From: Sulfurimonas sp.
Lineage (GTDB): Bacteria; Campylobacterota; Campylobacteria; Campylobacterales; Sulfurimonadaceae
Direction: 5' to 3'
DNA: 64,000 nucleotides
Assembly (NCBI GenBank): GCA_013791885.1
Contig: VMSZ01000030.1
Span: 1 to 64,000, forward strand
Shown: one piece after another, positions 31,214 to 41,428 of the stretch
How positions within the stretch are numbered: the stretch's first letter is position 1
Layout: each line of letters starts with the position of its first letter
Program-made: the position numbers and the translations under genes
Notes under the pieces: model-generated
What the model was told of the DNA's origin: nothing
What the model saw: only the letters and a program-made list of their open reading frames with translations
The model's database searches: none

Positions 31214-32566
31214 TTAGAAATTATAGTTCGCTATAAATCTGTACTCGTCCCAGCTTGTTGTGTAGCCAGTTGTCTGTGCAACATTGAAATCATCCGCATA
31301 GTTTGCACGAACACGAAGTTGGAGATTTTTAACCATTGCCGGAGAGTATATCACATCAAATCCGCTCTCAGATGCATCATCGTATGTATAGCCATTATTT
31401 TCAGCCATATCAAAGTTCACATAATAAAGTGTAGTTGAGAGATTTGGACCAAATGCTTTCCAGTTGTACGAAGCTGCAAGTTTTGTAGCTTTTGTTCCTG
31501 CTAAAAACATATGACGTGTAACCATACCTTGAGTAAATGCCGGCATACCGCCCCATGGAGTTATGATTGCGTTTGCAGTTGCTGCCTCACTTGCATCATT
31601 TTCACTTGTTGCTGAGTAAGCTACTGAAGCATCAAAATTTTCAATTTTTGCTCCAACTTTTGCAGCCCAGTAAAGACCGTTTACGCTACCTGCATATTTA
31701 TCGCCGACATCATCTTCTTTGATGAGCTGTGCTGAAGCGTATGGTTTAACATTGTCACTTAAAAGACATTTCCAAGAATAATCAGCCTGAGCATATACTG
31801 CGTTTAGGATGTCATGTGCATAGTAATCCCAAAGTTGTAATTTAAGATTTTTAACACCTGTATAAGTTGCAGAAGCAACAGAAACACCACCTGTTGACTC
31901 ACCTATAGCATAGTCACCCATGTTTACAAAATCACCCACTTGGTTTTTACTGTCAACTGCAGAATAACCTGAAGTAGCTGACAAAATTCCACCTGCATAA
32001 GCACGACCGAAAGTACCTTGTGCAAATTTTGTCACATGTCCACCGATAAGTGTCGTGTCTGCTATATCTGTGTTGATTACCAAATACGCTTCAAAAAGGT
32101 TTGGAAGCATTCTTGCGTCATCAGATCCTGCCATTGGAGTGTCAAGAAGTTGGCGACCGCCTTTGAATGTTGTATTTCCAGCCTTATATTGTAAATACGC
32201 TTCACCTAAAATAGAATAAGACTCGTTATCTTTTCCAAGAAGAGTCGGATCTACTTCTTTATTTGTAGCTTTATCTTCACCTAGTAAAAAACCATTTGTA
32301 GTGTAAAGAGCAGCTCCAAGGCTCAAACCGCTGTATGCAGCAGTTTCAAATTTTAAATATCCACCGATTGCGTTTGCACTGCGTGTATAGTTTTCCGTTG
32401 TCGGAGCACTATAGTCCATACTTCTTGAGATACTAAATTCTCTTATCTGCCCGCTTGTTTTCCCCTCAGAAAACATTGAACTCAAATCTTCAGCTGCGTT
32501 TACGTTTAGAACGCTTAAAATTCCTACCGTTACGATGCTAAGTTTCATCTGATTTTTCATTTTCAC
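31214..32566 (-). CDS. OprD-family outer-membrane porin
   Basis: 450 residues. Signal peptide cut near NVNA-AED, beta-rich body, and a C-terminal aromatic residue (YRFIANYNF) as outer-membrane barrels require. The N-terminal EGKTSGQIREFSISRSMDY and the GGRQLLDTPM stretch are characteristic of the OprD-type porins of Campylobacterota. As it lies upstream of DUF485-actP with only 21 bp between, it is probably the outer-membrane channel for acetate or other small acids; substrate inferred. Confidence 0.88.
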   Translation of the reverse strand: MKMKNQMKLSIVTVGILSVLNVNAAEDLSSMFSEGKTSGQIREFSISRSMDYSAPTTENYTRSANAIGGYLKFETAAYSGLSLGAALYTTNGFLLGEDKATNKEVDPTLLGKDNESYSILGEAYLQYKAGNTTFKGGRQLLDTPMAGSDDARMLPNLFEAYLVINTDIADTTLIGGHVTKFAQGTFGRAYAGGILSATSGYSAVDSKNQVGDFVNMGDYAIGESTGGVSVASATYTGVKNLKLQLWDYYAHDILNAVYAQADYSWKCLLSDNVKPYASAQLIKEDDVGDKYAGSVNGLYWAAKVGAKIENFDASVAYSATSENDASEAATANAIITPWGGMPAFTQGMVTRHMFLAGTKATKLAASYNWKAFGPNLSTTLYYVNFDMAENNGYTYDDASESGFDVIYSPAMVKNLQLRVRANYADDFNVAQTTGYTTSWDEYRFIANYNF

Positions 32567-32683
32567 TCCCTGTTTTGTTTATACAGCCTAAGTGTAAAAA
32601 ACAAATATAGCACGAACATAGCAAAAGGGGTATTTGATGATGAAAAGAGTTTTAAAGATACATATGTGTATTTTTGTAACGCA

Positions 32684-33340
32684 CTATGGTTTGTCTATCA
32701 TGTAGCCCATGCCGCGGATATTGTGGATGATGTCTTCTTGGAGAAATTTTTTAAGTCTGTTCACTTCTGCCCGTATTGTGGCATTATCAACAACTTGATC
32801 GTCCCAGACATAGTTGCTAAACTGCTCAAAATCCACTACTCTGCCACGGTTTCTGGCGAGTATGTCTATAATTTGCGATTGGCGTTTTGTCAGCGTTTGC
32901 GTTAAACCGTTAAACAAAAGTGAAGAGTGTTCCTGATCGTAACTATAGTTTTTAGAAAGCCTTAAATGCACTCTTGGTGTTTCGTTTGAGAGCACTATAC
33001 GGTCAAGCCGTAAAATAAGCTCTTTAAGATGAAAAGGCTTTTTAAGGTAGTCATAACAGCCGAGTTTATAGGCACGCGAAATATCTTCAATGTCTACAAG
33101 TGCACTGATATAAATGGTAGGAACGTGAATTTTGAGTTCATGCAGTTTCTCTAAAAAACTCAGCCCATCCATTCCCGGAACGTTTATGTCTAAAAGCAGC
33201 AAATCGTAAGCGTTCTCTTTTATAGATTCATAGGCAAGCAAACCGTCAAAATAACTCTCAACGCTGTGCCCCTGGTCTTGAAGGTACTCCTCAATGGACT
33301 CGTTAAGCATGACCTCATCTTCTAGCAGCAGTATTTTCAT
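32684..33340 (-). CDS. OmpR-type response regulator
   Basis: 218 residues. Receiver domain with the phospho-acceptor Asp in LLLLDINVPGMDG (~51) and the conserved Lys in YLKKPF (~103), then a winged-helix DNA-binding domain (~125-218) ending NIRGMGYMIDKP. Encoded 11 bp after the histidine kinase and just ahead of the porin gene, so it likely regulates the acetate genes; that is inferred from position. Confidence 0.92.
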   Translation of the reverse strand: MKILLLEDEVMLNESIEEYLQDQGHSVESYFDGLLAYESIKENAYDLLLLDINVPGMDGLSFLEKLHELKIHVPTIYISALVDIEDISRAYKLGCYDYLKKPFHLKELILRLDRIVLSNETPRVHLRLSKNYSYDQEHSSLLFNGLTQTLTKRQSQIIDILARNRGRVVDFEQFSNYVWDDQVVDNATIRAEVNRLKKFLQEDIIHNIRGMGYMIDKP

Positions 33341-33351
33341 CTTTTAAGCCT

Positions 33352-34611
33352 TTATTGTCCCATCATTTTAAATCTATAGGTAAATGTTGTTTTTTCATTG
33401 TTAGAGTCGAGTAAAATCTGTACACCCTCTTCGTCACAGATTGTTTTTACAAGTCTCAGTCCAATCCCAAATCCTTCACGTTTTTCTTCTTCTCTATAGT
33501 ATGCTTCAAAGACTTTGTCTCTGTCTTTAATCTCTTTAGATTTACTTGCAACCGACATCTCCACAAACTGTCCATGTACTTTGATATTAATCTCTATGGT
33601 TTCATTTGCAAGAGTATATTTGATTGCGTTTGTTATGGTGTTGTCTACAATTCTCTGAAGTTTTGTTTCATTAAAATAAATATAAATGCCAGGTGCAGAA
33701 GAGAGATATTGAAAGTGCAGTTTGGAAAGCTCTGCAACTTCACTAAAAAAATCTACCCTGCTGCTTACATATAAACTTAAATCAATCGCACTTTTTGGAT
33801 ATTTGACTTGATCTTTCTTAACCAGATAACTCAAGTCATCATAAATACTGAAAATATTTTTCGCGGCAGCTTCTATTTTTGAAAGCTGTCTGTCTTTGCC
33901 GTTTTTCATTATGAACAGCTCAATACTTGTCAGCATGACGCTTAAAGGCGTATTTGTCTCATGTACCGTATACTTTAAAAACTCTTTTTGAGAATTTAAA
34001 ATATCTTCGGAAAACTGTTTCTCTTTTTGAAGATTCTCATTGATAAGCACAAGGTCTCGCGTTTTCTTTTTGATACGCTCTTCAAGTCCCATATTCAACT
34101 CTTTCAAGTCACGCTTTTGCTCACTGATAGTATCAACCATATCATTAGCATAGCCAACCATCGTCTTAAACTCTTTAAAGAAAATTGCGTTTGGATTGAG
34201 CACCTGTTCATTTTGGGCAGTATCTTTAAAAAAATCTAAAAAGGCTTGAATATCTCTTTGAAGCAGTGTGTTGAAAATTTTATAAAACCCAAGCATAATG
34301 GCAAAGAGTATAAACGCAAGCGTAGCAATTGCAATAGTGTTTTTAATAAGCAATGTTTTTAATTTTTTCTGATGAACTTCATAACTCTCGTTAATAGACC
34401 AATTTTTGGTGTTGTTTTGCTGCTGTTCGTAAAGTGTTCTTTCATAATCATGGTAGTTTTCTTTAATGAGCAGATAGGCAAAAATGATAGTGAAAAGAAA
34501 AATAAACAGCGTCGTAAAAATATTTGCCTGTTTAATAGTTATAGAACTTACTTTACGTAAAAAATAAATGCGCGCCCTATTTATCCACTTTAACAAATTT
34601 TTTTTCCTCAT
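33352..34611 (-). CDS. Membrane sensor histidine kinase
   Basis: 419 residues. Two membrane helices (~28-50 and ~88-110) flank a short periplasmic loop of only ~40 residues; a coiled coil (~165-205) leads to the H-box in VHETNTPLSVMLTS (His ~217), then an ATPase domain with N-box NTITNAIKY and G-box EGFGIGLRLVK. The small loop suggests that it senses membrane state or works with a partner rather than binding a large ligand. First gene of the kinase-regulator pair. Confidence 0.9.
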   Translation of the reverse strand: MRKKNLLKWINRARIYFLRKVSSITIKQANIFTTLFIFLFTIIFAYLLIKENYHDYERTLYEQQQNNTKNWSINESYEVHQKKLKTLLIKNTIAIATLAFILFAIMLGFYKIFNTLLQRDIQAFLDFFKDTAQNEQVLNPNAIFFKEFKTMVGYANDMVDTISEQKRDLKELNMGLEERIKKKTRDLVLINENLQKEKQFSEDILNSQKEFLKYTVHETNTPLSVMLTSIELFIMKNGKDRQLSKIEAAAKNIFSIYDDLSYLVKKDQVKYPKSAIDLSLYVSSRVDFFSEVAELSKLHFQYLSSAPGIYIYFNETKLQRIVDNTITNAIKYTLANETIEINIKVHGQFVEMSVASKSKEIKDRDKVFEAYYREEEKREGFGIGLRLVKTICDEEGVQILLDSNNEKTTFTYRFKMMGQ

Positions 34612-34706
34612 AAAACCTAGTTTAAGAAATTATTATATCTTTATTATTTTTATAGTTTTTAGAAAGTTTAACTATAATTCCAAAATTATTAAATAAAGGA
34701 ATTTTA

Positions 34707-35213
34707 ATGTTCGGAAGAAAAGAACTAAAAGTATACGATTTAAGCGAAGCGGAATTAAGCAAACTTCAATATGCAAAATTTGAAACAAGCAAGGGTACAA
34801 TCTGGGTAAAACTTTTCCCAGAAGAAGCTCCAAACACAGTTGCAAACTTTGCAGACTTGGCAAACTCAGGTTTTTACGATGATTTAAACTTTCACCGTGT
34901 TATCCCGGGATTTATGGCTCAAGGCGGTTGTCCACACGGAACCGGAACAGGCGGACCTGACTATGCGATCCCTTGTGAAACTGCACTTAACACGTCTCGT
35001 CACACAAGAGGAACACTCTCAATGGCACATGCGGGACCAAATACAGGTGGAAGCCAGTTCTTCATCACTTTCGATGCAACTCCGCACTTAGACGGTGTTC
35101 ACACAGTTTTTGGCGCTATCGAAAAAGACGATAAAGAAAGTTTTGCTGTTCTTGACAGCATCAGAGGTCAAGACGGAATTGTTTCTATTAGAGTTGTAGA
35201 GACAAAAGAGTAA
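34707..35213 (+). CDS. Cyclophilin-type peptidyl-prolyl isomerase
   Basis: 168 residues without a signal peptide, so cytoplasmic. Cyclophilin signatures FHRVIPGFMAQGG and GGSQFFITFDATPHLDGVHTVFG are intact, with the catalytic Arg in FHRV. Preceded by AAGGAA. Speeds proline isomerisation during folding. Confidence 0.93.
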   Translation: MFGRKELKVYDLSEAELSKLQYAKFETSKGTIWVKLFPEEAPNTVANFADLANSGFYDDLNFHRVIPGFMAQGGCPHGTGTGGPDYAIPCETALNTSRHTRGTLSMAHAGPNTGGSQFFITFDATPHLDGVHTVFGAIEKDDKESFAVLDSIRGQDGIVSIRVVETKE

Positions 35214-35234
35214 ACTAAACTCGTTTTAAACTCG

Positions 35235-35255
35235 CTCCCATGCTCTGCGTGGGAG
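35235..35255. repeat. Short hairpin CTCCCA..TGGGAG
   Basis: CTCCCA-TGCTCTGCG-TGGGAG in the gap between two convergent genes (ppi and pcm). Could be a terminator or a REP-like element related to 29132-29154. Confidence 0.5.
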
Positions 35256-35289
35256 TCTGCATCACACTTTTAGCTCCCGACAACCAAGC

Positions 35290-35901
35290 CTAAAAAATCA
35301 GCGGCACAAAAGAAAAACCGTAATGTTCAACTGCTTTAAGTTCCCCGTTTTGTAATTTTGTAATCTCAAAAATAGAACTTTGTATCGGTATTACCAATTT
35401 GCCGCCGACTTTTAATTGTCTTGCCAATTCATGCGGAAACTCTTCTGCAGCCGCGGAGACGAGGATGCGGTCAAAAGTTTCATTCGGCAAACCAAGATGT
35501 GTGCCGGCATGCATGATTTGTGCATTTTTAAAACCGAATTTAGCAAGATTTGCTCTTCCAAACGCAACAAGTTCCTCAACTCTTTCCATGCCAATAACAG
35601 AGCCCTCTTCCCCGACGATGTAAGCAAGAAGTGCCGTTGTCCAGCCTGAACCGCTTCCAATATCTAAGACTTTATCCCCTCTTTGTGCATCAAGCATTTC
35701 AAGCATCATGGCAACGGTTGTCGGCTGGGAAATAGTCTGTCCTTTGCCTATTTGCAGTGGATAATCCCCATAAATATCGCCTATATTAGCATCTCCGACA
35801 AAATAGACTCTGTCTACATGCTCGAACGCTTCCGTGACATTGCTTGAAGAAAGAACACCTTTGTTTATAAGATGGTTTATGAGCTCAGAATTAGAATGCA
35901 T
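35290..35901 (-). CDS. pcm: Protein-L-isoaspartate O-methyltransferase
   Basis: 203 residues. SAM-binding motif VLDIGSGSGWTTALLA (~78-93), GQTISQPTTVAMMLEML just before it, and the C-terminal GGKLVIPIQSS. It repairs damaged isoaspartyl residues. Slightly short at the C-terminus but complete. Confidence 0.93.
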   Translation of the reverse strand: MHSNSELINHLINKGVLSSSNVTEAFEHVDRVYFVGDANIGDIYGDYPLQIGKGQTISQPTTVAMMLEMLDAQRGDKVLDIGSGSGWTTALLAYIVGEEGSVIGMERVEELVAFGRANLAKFGFKNAQIMHAGTHLGLPNETFDRILVSAAAEEFPHELARQLKVGGKLVIPIQSSIFEITKLQNGELKAVEHYGFSFVPLIF

Positions 35902-36010
35902 TTTACTATCCTCTCTTAATCTTTAATAGAACTTATCTTACCTTATTCTGTTAAATCTTCAGTTATAAGGCTAAAAATATTTTTGCTATACTTTCGAAAA
36001 AAGGAGATGA

Positions 36011-37093
36011 ATGTTAGTACATATATGCTGTAGCGTGGATTCGCACTTCTTTTTAGAAAAACTCCAGAAAGATTATCCTGAGGAAAAACTGACCGGCTTT
36101 TTTTATGACCCTAACATTCATCCCTATTCTGAGTATCAGCTGCGTTTACTTGATGTACAGCGTTCATGCAAAAAACTCGGAATTGAAGTTCTTGAAGGCG
36201 AATATGATTTTGAAGCTTGGATGCAAGCTGTTCGAGGTCTTGAAAACGAGCCTGAAAAAGGTGCCAGATGCGAAGTCTGCTTTGACAAACGCTTCGATGT
36301 AAGTGCAAACAAAGCGCTTGAACTTGGCGAGAAAAAAATCACAACTACATTGCTTGTAAGTCCGCTCAAATCTCAAGAACAGCTCAAACGCGTCGGCGAT
36401 TTGTTTTATGAAAAACACGGAGTAGAGTTTGTGGCGGTTGATTACCGCTCAGGCGGCGGCACGCAAGACCAAAGCCGTGTCACTAAAGAAGAACAGCTTT
36501 ACAGACAAGATTATTGCGGCTGCGTTTACGGGCTTACCATGCAAAGAGATCAGCAAGAGCGCTTAATGGATGAAATGTTCTCACCCATCTCAAATCAAAT
36601 TCTTCCGGCTTCCATAGAAGAGCGTTTAAAAATGTACAAAAAACGTATGGAACTTGAAGACGCCGGTATAGAATATAAAATCATCAAACAGAAGTTTTTA
36701 AACTACCGCCAACTGAATTTTAAAGTCACTGAAGGTAAAAATAAAACACTGAGTGCTTACGCTCTTTCTTACTCAACACTTCCCCGAAAAAAAGCGCAGG
36801 GAAAAGTAGAATTTGAGGCTCAAAATATCCACTATTTTAACCGTGAAGAGATAAAATTTATAAGTTTGGATTATTTTAATACGCTTGCAAAAACACAGTA
36901 TAAAAATATAAATGAACTCATATTTAATCCGCCGAGCCTTAACGATGAGCTTAAAATCAGAGAGTTACTCGCAGGCTCAGACTACGATTTAACCCCGGTT
37001 ATAGTCATTAATGAGATTCCGCAAAGCAAATTAGAGATAACTCTTGATGCTAAAACATACGAAGATGTCAAAGAAAAACTAATCATTCTATAA
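36011..37093 (+). CDS. queH: QueH-type epoxyqueuosine reductase
   Basis: 360 residues. Begins LVHICCSVDSHFFLEKL, then CEVCFDKRFDV (~95) and RQDYCGCVYGL (~170), the paired-Cys motifs of QueH (DUF208), the non-cobalamin enzyme that finishes queuosine in tRNA. The C-terminal ~170 residues extend beyond the minimal family and are also seen in epsilonproteobacterial members. AAAGGAG sits just before the ATG. Confidence 0.9.
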   Translation: MLVHICCSVDSHFFLEKLQKDYPEEKLTGFFYDPNIHPYSEYQLRLLDVQRSCKKLGIEVLEGEYDFEAWMQAVRGLENEPEKGARCEVCFDKRFDVSANKALELGEKKITTTLLVSPLKSQEQLKRVGDLFYEKHGVEFVAVDYRSGGGTQDQSRVTKEEQLYRQDYCGCVYGLTMQRDQQERLMDEMFSPISNQILPASIEERLKMYKKRMELEDAGIEYKIIKQKFLNYRQLNFKVTEGKNKTLSAYALSYSTLPRKKAQGKVEFEAQNIHYFNREEIKFISLDYFNTLAKTQYKNINELIFNPPSLNDELKIRELLAGSDYDLTPVIVINEIPQSKLEITLDAKTYEDVKEKLIIL

Positions 37094-37140
37094 TAAATAT
37101 TCAGATAAAATAGCCAAAATTATTATTAAGGCTTTTACAT

Positions 37141-37590
37141 ATGACTATGGATGTTATGGAAATACAAAAAATTTTACCTCACCGCTATCCATTTTTACTT
37201 GTGGACCGTGTGACGGACATAGTAAAAAATGAAACTCTTACGGGATACAAGAACGTATCTATCAGTGAGCAAGTATTTCAAGGTCACTTTCCCGGCCACC
37301 CAATCTACCCTGGCGTTATGATTCTTGAAGGCATGGCTCAAGCTGGCGGTATTTTAGCGTTTCAAAGTATGGATGATATGAGCGAAGAAGAAGCTGCAAA
37401 CAAAGTAGTTTATTTCATGAGTATCGACAAAGCAAAATTTCGCGCTCCTGTAAAACCGGGTGATAAGTTAGAATACCGTATCACTGTAATCAAAAGAAAA
37501 GGTTCTATCTGGGTTCTTGACGGTAAAGCATATGTAGATGACTCTCTTGTATCAGAAGCTGAATTAAAAGCTATGATAGTAGACAAATAA
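37141..37590 (+). CDS. fabZ: 3-hydroxyacyl-ACP dehydratase FabZ
   Basis: 149 residues. [10 protein letters not shown] near the start and [20 protein letters not shown] with catalytic H49 and E63. It dehydrates 3-hydroxyacyl-ACP in fatty-acid synthesis. It is followed 10 bp later by lpxA, the common fabZ-lpxA pairing that links fatty-acid and lipid A supply. Confidence 0.96.
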   Translation: MTMDVMEIQKILPHRYPFLLVDRVTDIVKNETLTGYKNVSISEQVFQGHFPGHPIYPGVMILEGMAQAGGILAFQSMDDMSEEEAANKVVYFMSIDKAKFRAPVKPGDKLEYRITVIKRKGSIWVLDGKAYVDDSLVSEAELKAMIVDK

Positions 37591-37600
37591 AAGAAAATTT

Positions 37601-38386
37601 ATGAGTAAAATATCACACCTTGCAGTCATAGAAGATGGAGCAAAAATTGGTGAAAATGTCGAGATAGCTGCGTTTTGTTTCATCTCGTCGCAAACGACTA
37701 TCGGTGACGGAACAAGCATTGCACAAGGTGCATGCATTTATGGCAACACAACTATCGGTAAAAATAACCGTATATTTTCTCATGCCGTTCTTGGTTCCAT
37801 TCCACAAGATTTAAAATTTGCCGGAGAAGATGTAGAACTCATCATCGGAGACAACAATACAATCAGAGAATTTACGCTTTTTAATCCGGGAACAAAAGGC
37901 GGCGGTGGAAAAACTGTCGTTGGCGACAATAATCTTTTTATGGGTTATGTTCACCTTGGTCATGATGTTATTATTGGGAACAACTGTATCTTCGCAAACG
38001 CAGCGACTCTAGCGGGACACGTTATTGTCGGAAACCATGCAGTTGTGGGTGGAATGACGCCTATTCATCAGTTTGTAAACATCGGCGATTTTGCCATGAT
38101 TGCAGGGGCAAGCGCACTTTCTCAGGATGTTCCGCCGTACTGCCTGGCTGAAGGAAACCGTGCAACGCTTCGCGGACTGAACCTAAACGGTCTTCGTCGT
38201 CACCTCGAGAGAGACGACATCAATGCTCTTAAATCTGCCTATAGAGACCTTTTTGAATCTGGACAGGCTTTAAAAGAGAGCGCAACTGAAATATTAGAAA
38301 ATACAACAAACAATTATGTGAAGGATTTATGTACTTTTGTCATTGAGACAAAACGCGGAATCCCATTTGAGAGGAAAAATATATGA
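37601..38386 (+). CDS. lpxA: UDP-N-acetylglucosamine O-acyltransferase LpxA
   Basis: 261 residues of left-handed beta-helix hexapeptide repeats, with the catalytic His region [21 protein letters not shown] (split in the repeat at ~117-137) and [20 protein letters not shown]. Transfers a 3-hydroxyacyl chain to UDP-GlcNAc, the first step of lipid A synthesis. Overlaps clpX by 4 bp. Confidence 0.96.
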   Translation: MSKISHLAVIEDGAKIGENVEIAAFCFISSQTTIGDGTSIAQGACIYGNTTIGKNNRIFSHAVLGSIPQDLKFAGEDVELIIGDNNTIREFTLFNPGTKGGGGKTVVGDNNLFMGYVHLGHDVIIGNNCIFANAATLAGHVIVGNHAVVGGMTPIHQFVNIGDFAMIAGASALSQDVPPYCLAEGNRATLRGLNLNGLRRHLERDDINALKSAYRDLFESGQALKESATEILENTTNNYVKDLCTFVIETKRGIPFERKNI

Positions 38387-39627
38387 TTCATAGACACTGT
38401 AGTTTTTGTGACGCCAAAGAGAGTGAAGAGAACCCGCTAATAGCCGGCAATAGCGTTTATATATGTAAAAACTGTGTAGTAAGCGCATATAAAATAATGT
38501 TTGGCGATGAAAAAATCGTTGATGGCTCAAAAGAGAAAGAGCTTCTCGAAGCTGTAAACAGACTGATGACTCCAAAAGAACTTGATAACTTTTTAGGCGA
38601 ATATATTATTGGTCAGGAACGAGCAAGAAAGCTTTTAAGCGTAGCAGTTTACAACCACTATAAAAGAATTTTTAAAACAAAAAATATAACTGAAGACGAT
38701 ACAGAAATAGCAAAATCTAATGTTCTGCTTATTGGCCCGACAGGAAGCGGTAAAACACTTATGGCTCAGACAATTGCGAGAGTTTTAAATGTGCCTATCG
38801 CTATTGCCGATGCGACAAGTTTAACCGAAGCTGGGTATGTTGGAGAAGACGTTGAAAATATTTTGACAAAACTTCTTCAAGCAGCAGATGGCGATATTGA
38901 GCGCGCACAACAGGGAATAGTTTTTATAGATGAAGTAGATAAAGTTTCACGCATGAGTGAAAACCGTTCTATTACCCGTGATGTTTCAGGCGAAGGTGTA
39001 CAACAGGCACTTCTCAAAATCATCGAAGGCTCAGCCGTAAATATCCCGCCAAAAGGTGGAAGAAAGCACCCAAATCAGGACTTTACGGTTATTGACACCA
39101 CAAATATTTTATTTATCTGCGGTGGAGCATTTGACGGACTTGAAGAGATTTTGAAGAAAAAACAAGGTGAAAATGTTCTTGGTTTTGGTCATGAGAAAAA
39201 AACTAAAGATGAGAAAAAACCGACTTTTGATATGGTAGAACCAGATGATTTAGTCGGTTATGGGCTTATTCCTGAGCTTGTCGGACGTTTGCCTATTATT
39301 GCTTCCCTGAGTGAAATTAGTGAAGCGGATATGGTTCGTATTTTAACTGAACCGAAAAACTCCCTTGTAAAACAGTATAAAAAACTCTTTTCAATTGATG
39401 GCGTAGAACTTAATTTTGAGCCGGAAGCACTTGCAGCTATTGCTAAAAAAGCCTTAAAACGCAAAACCGGAGCAAGAGGTTTACGCGCAATATTGGAAGA
39501 GAACATGATAGATATTATGTACGAACTACCTGAGTATGACGGCTATGAAGTTTTAATAACAAAAGAAGTGATTGAAAACGCAGAGAAACCGGTTTACATC
39601 AAAAAATCTACAAAACAAACAGCATAA
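38383..39627 (+). CDS. clpX: ClpX, ATP-dependent protease specificity subunit
   Basis: 414 residues. N-terminal zinc finger (HCSFCDAKE and YICKNCV), Walker A GPTGSGKT (~117-124), Walker [10 protein letters not shown], sensor and pore loops ([11 protein letters not shown]). Unfolds substrates for ClpP. Starts within the lpxA stop (ATGA). Confidence 0.97.
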   Translation: MIHRHCSFCDAKESEENPLIAGNSVYICKNCVVSAYKIMFGDEKIVDGSKEKELLEAVNRLMTPKELDNFLGEYIIGQERARKLLSVAVYNHYKRIFKTKNITEDDTEIAKSNVLLIGPTGSGKTLMAQTIARVLNVPIAIADATSLTEAGYVGEDVENILTKLLQAADGDIERAQQGIVFIDEVDKVSRMSENRSITRDVSGEGVQQALLKIIEGSAVNIPPKGGRKHPNQDFTVIDTTNILFICGGAFDGLEEILKKKQGENVLGFGHEKKTKDEKKPTFDMVEPDDLVGYGLIPELVGRLPIIASLSEISEADMVRILTEPKNSLVKQYKKLFSIDGVELNFEPEALAAIAKKALKRKTGARGLRAILEENMIDIMYELPEYDGYEVLITKEVIENAEKPVYIKKSTKQTA

Positions 39628-39636
39628 GGTAACAAT

Positions 39637-40674
39637 ATGATTTTTAATAAAATAATAGGGCTTTTTTCTAACGACTTATCTATCGATTTGGGTACTGCCA
39701 ATACAATCGTAATTGCTAAAGGCCGCGGAATTATTATTAACGAGCCTTCGGTGGTTGCAGTTAAAACTGAGCGATACGGTCAACAAAGAGTTTTAGCTGT
39801 AGGACATGAAGCCAAAGATATGGTCGGAAAAACTCCTGGCAATATTAAAGCTATCCGCCCAATGCGTGATGGCGTTATTGCAGACTTTGACATGACTGAA
39901 AAAATGATTAGAAAGTTCATCGAAAAAGCACATGGAAGAAGTTCACTTATCAGCCCAAGAATCATTATTTGTGTGCCTTACGGACTCACACAAGTTGAAC
40001 GTAAAGCTGTTCGTGAATCTGCTCTAAGCGCCGGAGCTCGTGAAGTATTCCTCATCGAAGAGCCTATGGCTGCTGCTATTGGTGCGGGGATAGATATTCG
40101 TGAGCCTAAAGGAAACCTGGTTGTAGACATCGGTGGGGGAACAACTGAAATTGGTGTTGTTTCTCTTGGCGGTTTAGTTCTCTCAAAGTCTATCCGTACA
40201 GCCGGAGATAAAATAGACCAAGGCATAGTAAACTATGTAAGAAAAAAATACAATCTTCTTATCGGTGAAAGAGTTGCGGAAGAGATTAAAATCAACATTG
40301 GTACTGCTGTTTCACTTCCTGAAGAATTGACAATGGTTGTAAATGGCCGTGATCAGGTTGAAGGACTTTTAAGCTCAATCGAGCTCACGAGTGAAGATGC
40401 AAGAGAAGCCATGAAAGAGCCTTTGAAAGAGATAGCTGAAGCACTTCGTAGCGTTCTTGAACAGATGCCGCCAGACCTCGCGGGTGATATTGTGAATAAT
40501 GGTATTATCCTTACAGGCGGGGGAGCACTTATCCGCCAACTTGATAAATATCTCTCTGACATAGTAAAAATTCCTGTTTTTGTTGCGGATGAGCCTCTTC
40601 TGGCAGTTGCACGCGGAACCGGCCGTGCACTTGAAGAGATAGATTTACTCCAGGAACTTTTTGAAAATGAATAA
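39637..40674 (+). CDS. mreB: Rod-shape determining protein MreB
   Basis: 345 residues, actin fold: phosphate-1 motif LSIDLGTANTIV at the N-terminus, phosphate-2 VVDIGGGTTEIGVVSLGG, and adenosine motif GIILTGGGALIRQLD. It polymerises under the membrane to guide cell-wall growth. mreC follows, overlapping by 8 bp. Confidence 0.97.
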   Translation: MIFNKIIGLFSNDLSIDLGTANTIVIAKGRGIIINEPSVVAVKTERYGQQRVLAVGHEAKDMVGKTPGNIKAIRPMRDGVIADFDMTEKMIRKFIEKAHGRSSLISPRIIICVPYGLTQVERKAVRESALSAGAREVFLIEEPMAAAIGAGIDIREPKGNLVVDIGGGTTEIGVVSLGGLVLSKSIRTAGDKIDQGIVNYVRKKYNLLIGERVAEEIKINIGTAVSLPEELTMVVNGRDQVEGLLSSIELTSEDAREAMKEPLKEIAEALRSVLEQMPPDLAGDIVNNGIILTGGGALIRQLDKYLSDIVKIPVFVADEPLLAVARGTGRALEEIDLLQELFENE

Positions 40675-41428
40675 AGAGCTCCTCGGCTTTTTCGCGTTTT
40701 TCATTGCACTCTTTGTGGGTGCATTGTATTTTTCTGACACTGTACAATCACCCTTTATTTCTGCTCTCAACTCCATAAAATCAAGCTATCGCGACACTGT
40801 TACTACCATTGATGATACAATTGATAAACATTTCTTTCAAGCTTCTGAAATCCAGAGACTCAAAGAAAAATTGCTTATTTATGAAAAAGGCCATGTTCTC
40901 ATGGTTCAACTTTCAAAAGAAGCAAATGATCTTTTTGCAGAAAACAATTCATCACTTAAAATCAACCCAAATGTAGAACTTGTAAGAGTGCTTTCTTATG
41001 AAAAATTTGGAGATTTCAACAGATTATGGCTTGACTTGGAAGATTTTAATACATCTAAAATTTATGGTCTTACCCATCAAGACACTGTTGCCGGCATTGC
41101 AGTTGAATATAAAGGCCGAGCACTTGCACTCTTAAATAAAGACCCTAAAAGTTCTTACGCTGTTTATGTTGGCGGAGAATTTGCTCCGGGTGTTGCGCAT
41201 GGCAATAACTCCCAAAATTTAATTGTCAAATTCATCCCTACCTGGATTAAAATACATCCGGGAGATGAAGTTATAACTTCAGGACTTGATGCGATTTTTT
41301 TCAAAGGTCTTAAAGTGGGAAAAGTTCTCTCCGTTAGTTCTCTAGGTGGTTTTCAAAGTGCTCTCGTAGAGCCCTACTACAAAGAAAACGATCCAAATTA
41401 TTTCCATATGATAAGGAGTATTCGATGA
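40667..41428 (+). CDS. mreC: Rod-shape determining protein MreC
   Basis: 253 residues from ATG 40667. N-terminal membrane anchor (ELLGFFAFFIALFVGALYF), coiled coil (~60-85), then the beta-barrel periplasmic domain with IHPGDEVITSGLDAIFFKGLKVG, the MreC signature. Links MreB to the wall synthetic machinery. Overlaps both mreB and the next gene (ATGA). Confidence 0.93.
   Translation: MNKELLGFFAFFIALFVGALYFSDTVQSPFISALNSIKSSYRDTVTTIDDTIDKHFFQASEIQRLKEKLLIYEKGHVLMVQLSKEANDLFAENNSSLKINPNVELVRVLSYEKFGDFNRLWLDLEDFNTSKIYGLTHQDTVAGIAVEYKGRALALLNKDPKSSYAVYVGGEFAPGVAHGNNSQNLIVKFIPTWIKIHPGDEVITSGLDAIFFKGLKVGKVLSVSSLGGFQSALVEPYYKENDPNYFHMIRSIR

Noticed and set aside
35399..36418. Several 65-110 codon frames antisense to pcm and queH
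   Set aside because: They mirror well-recognised genes, have no RBS or family similarity, and reflect codon bias.
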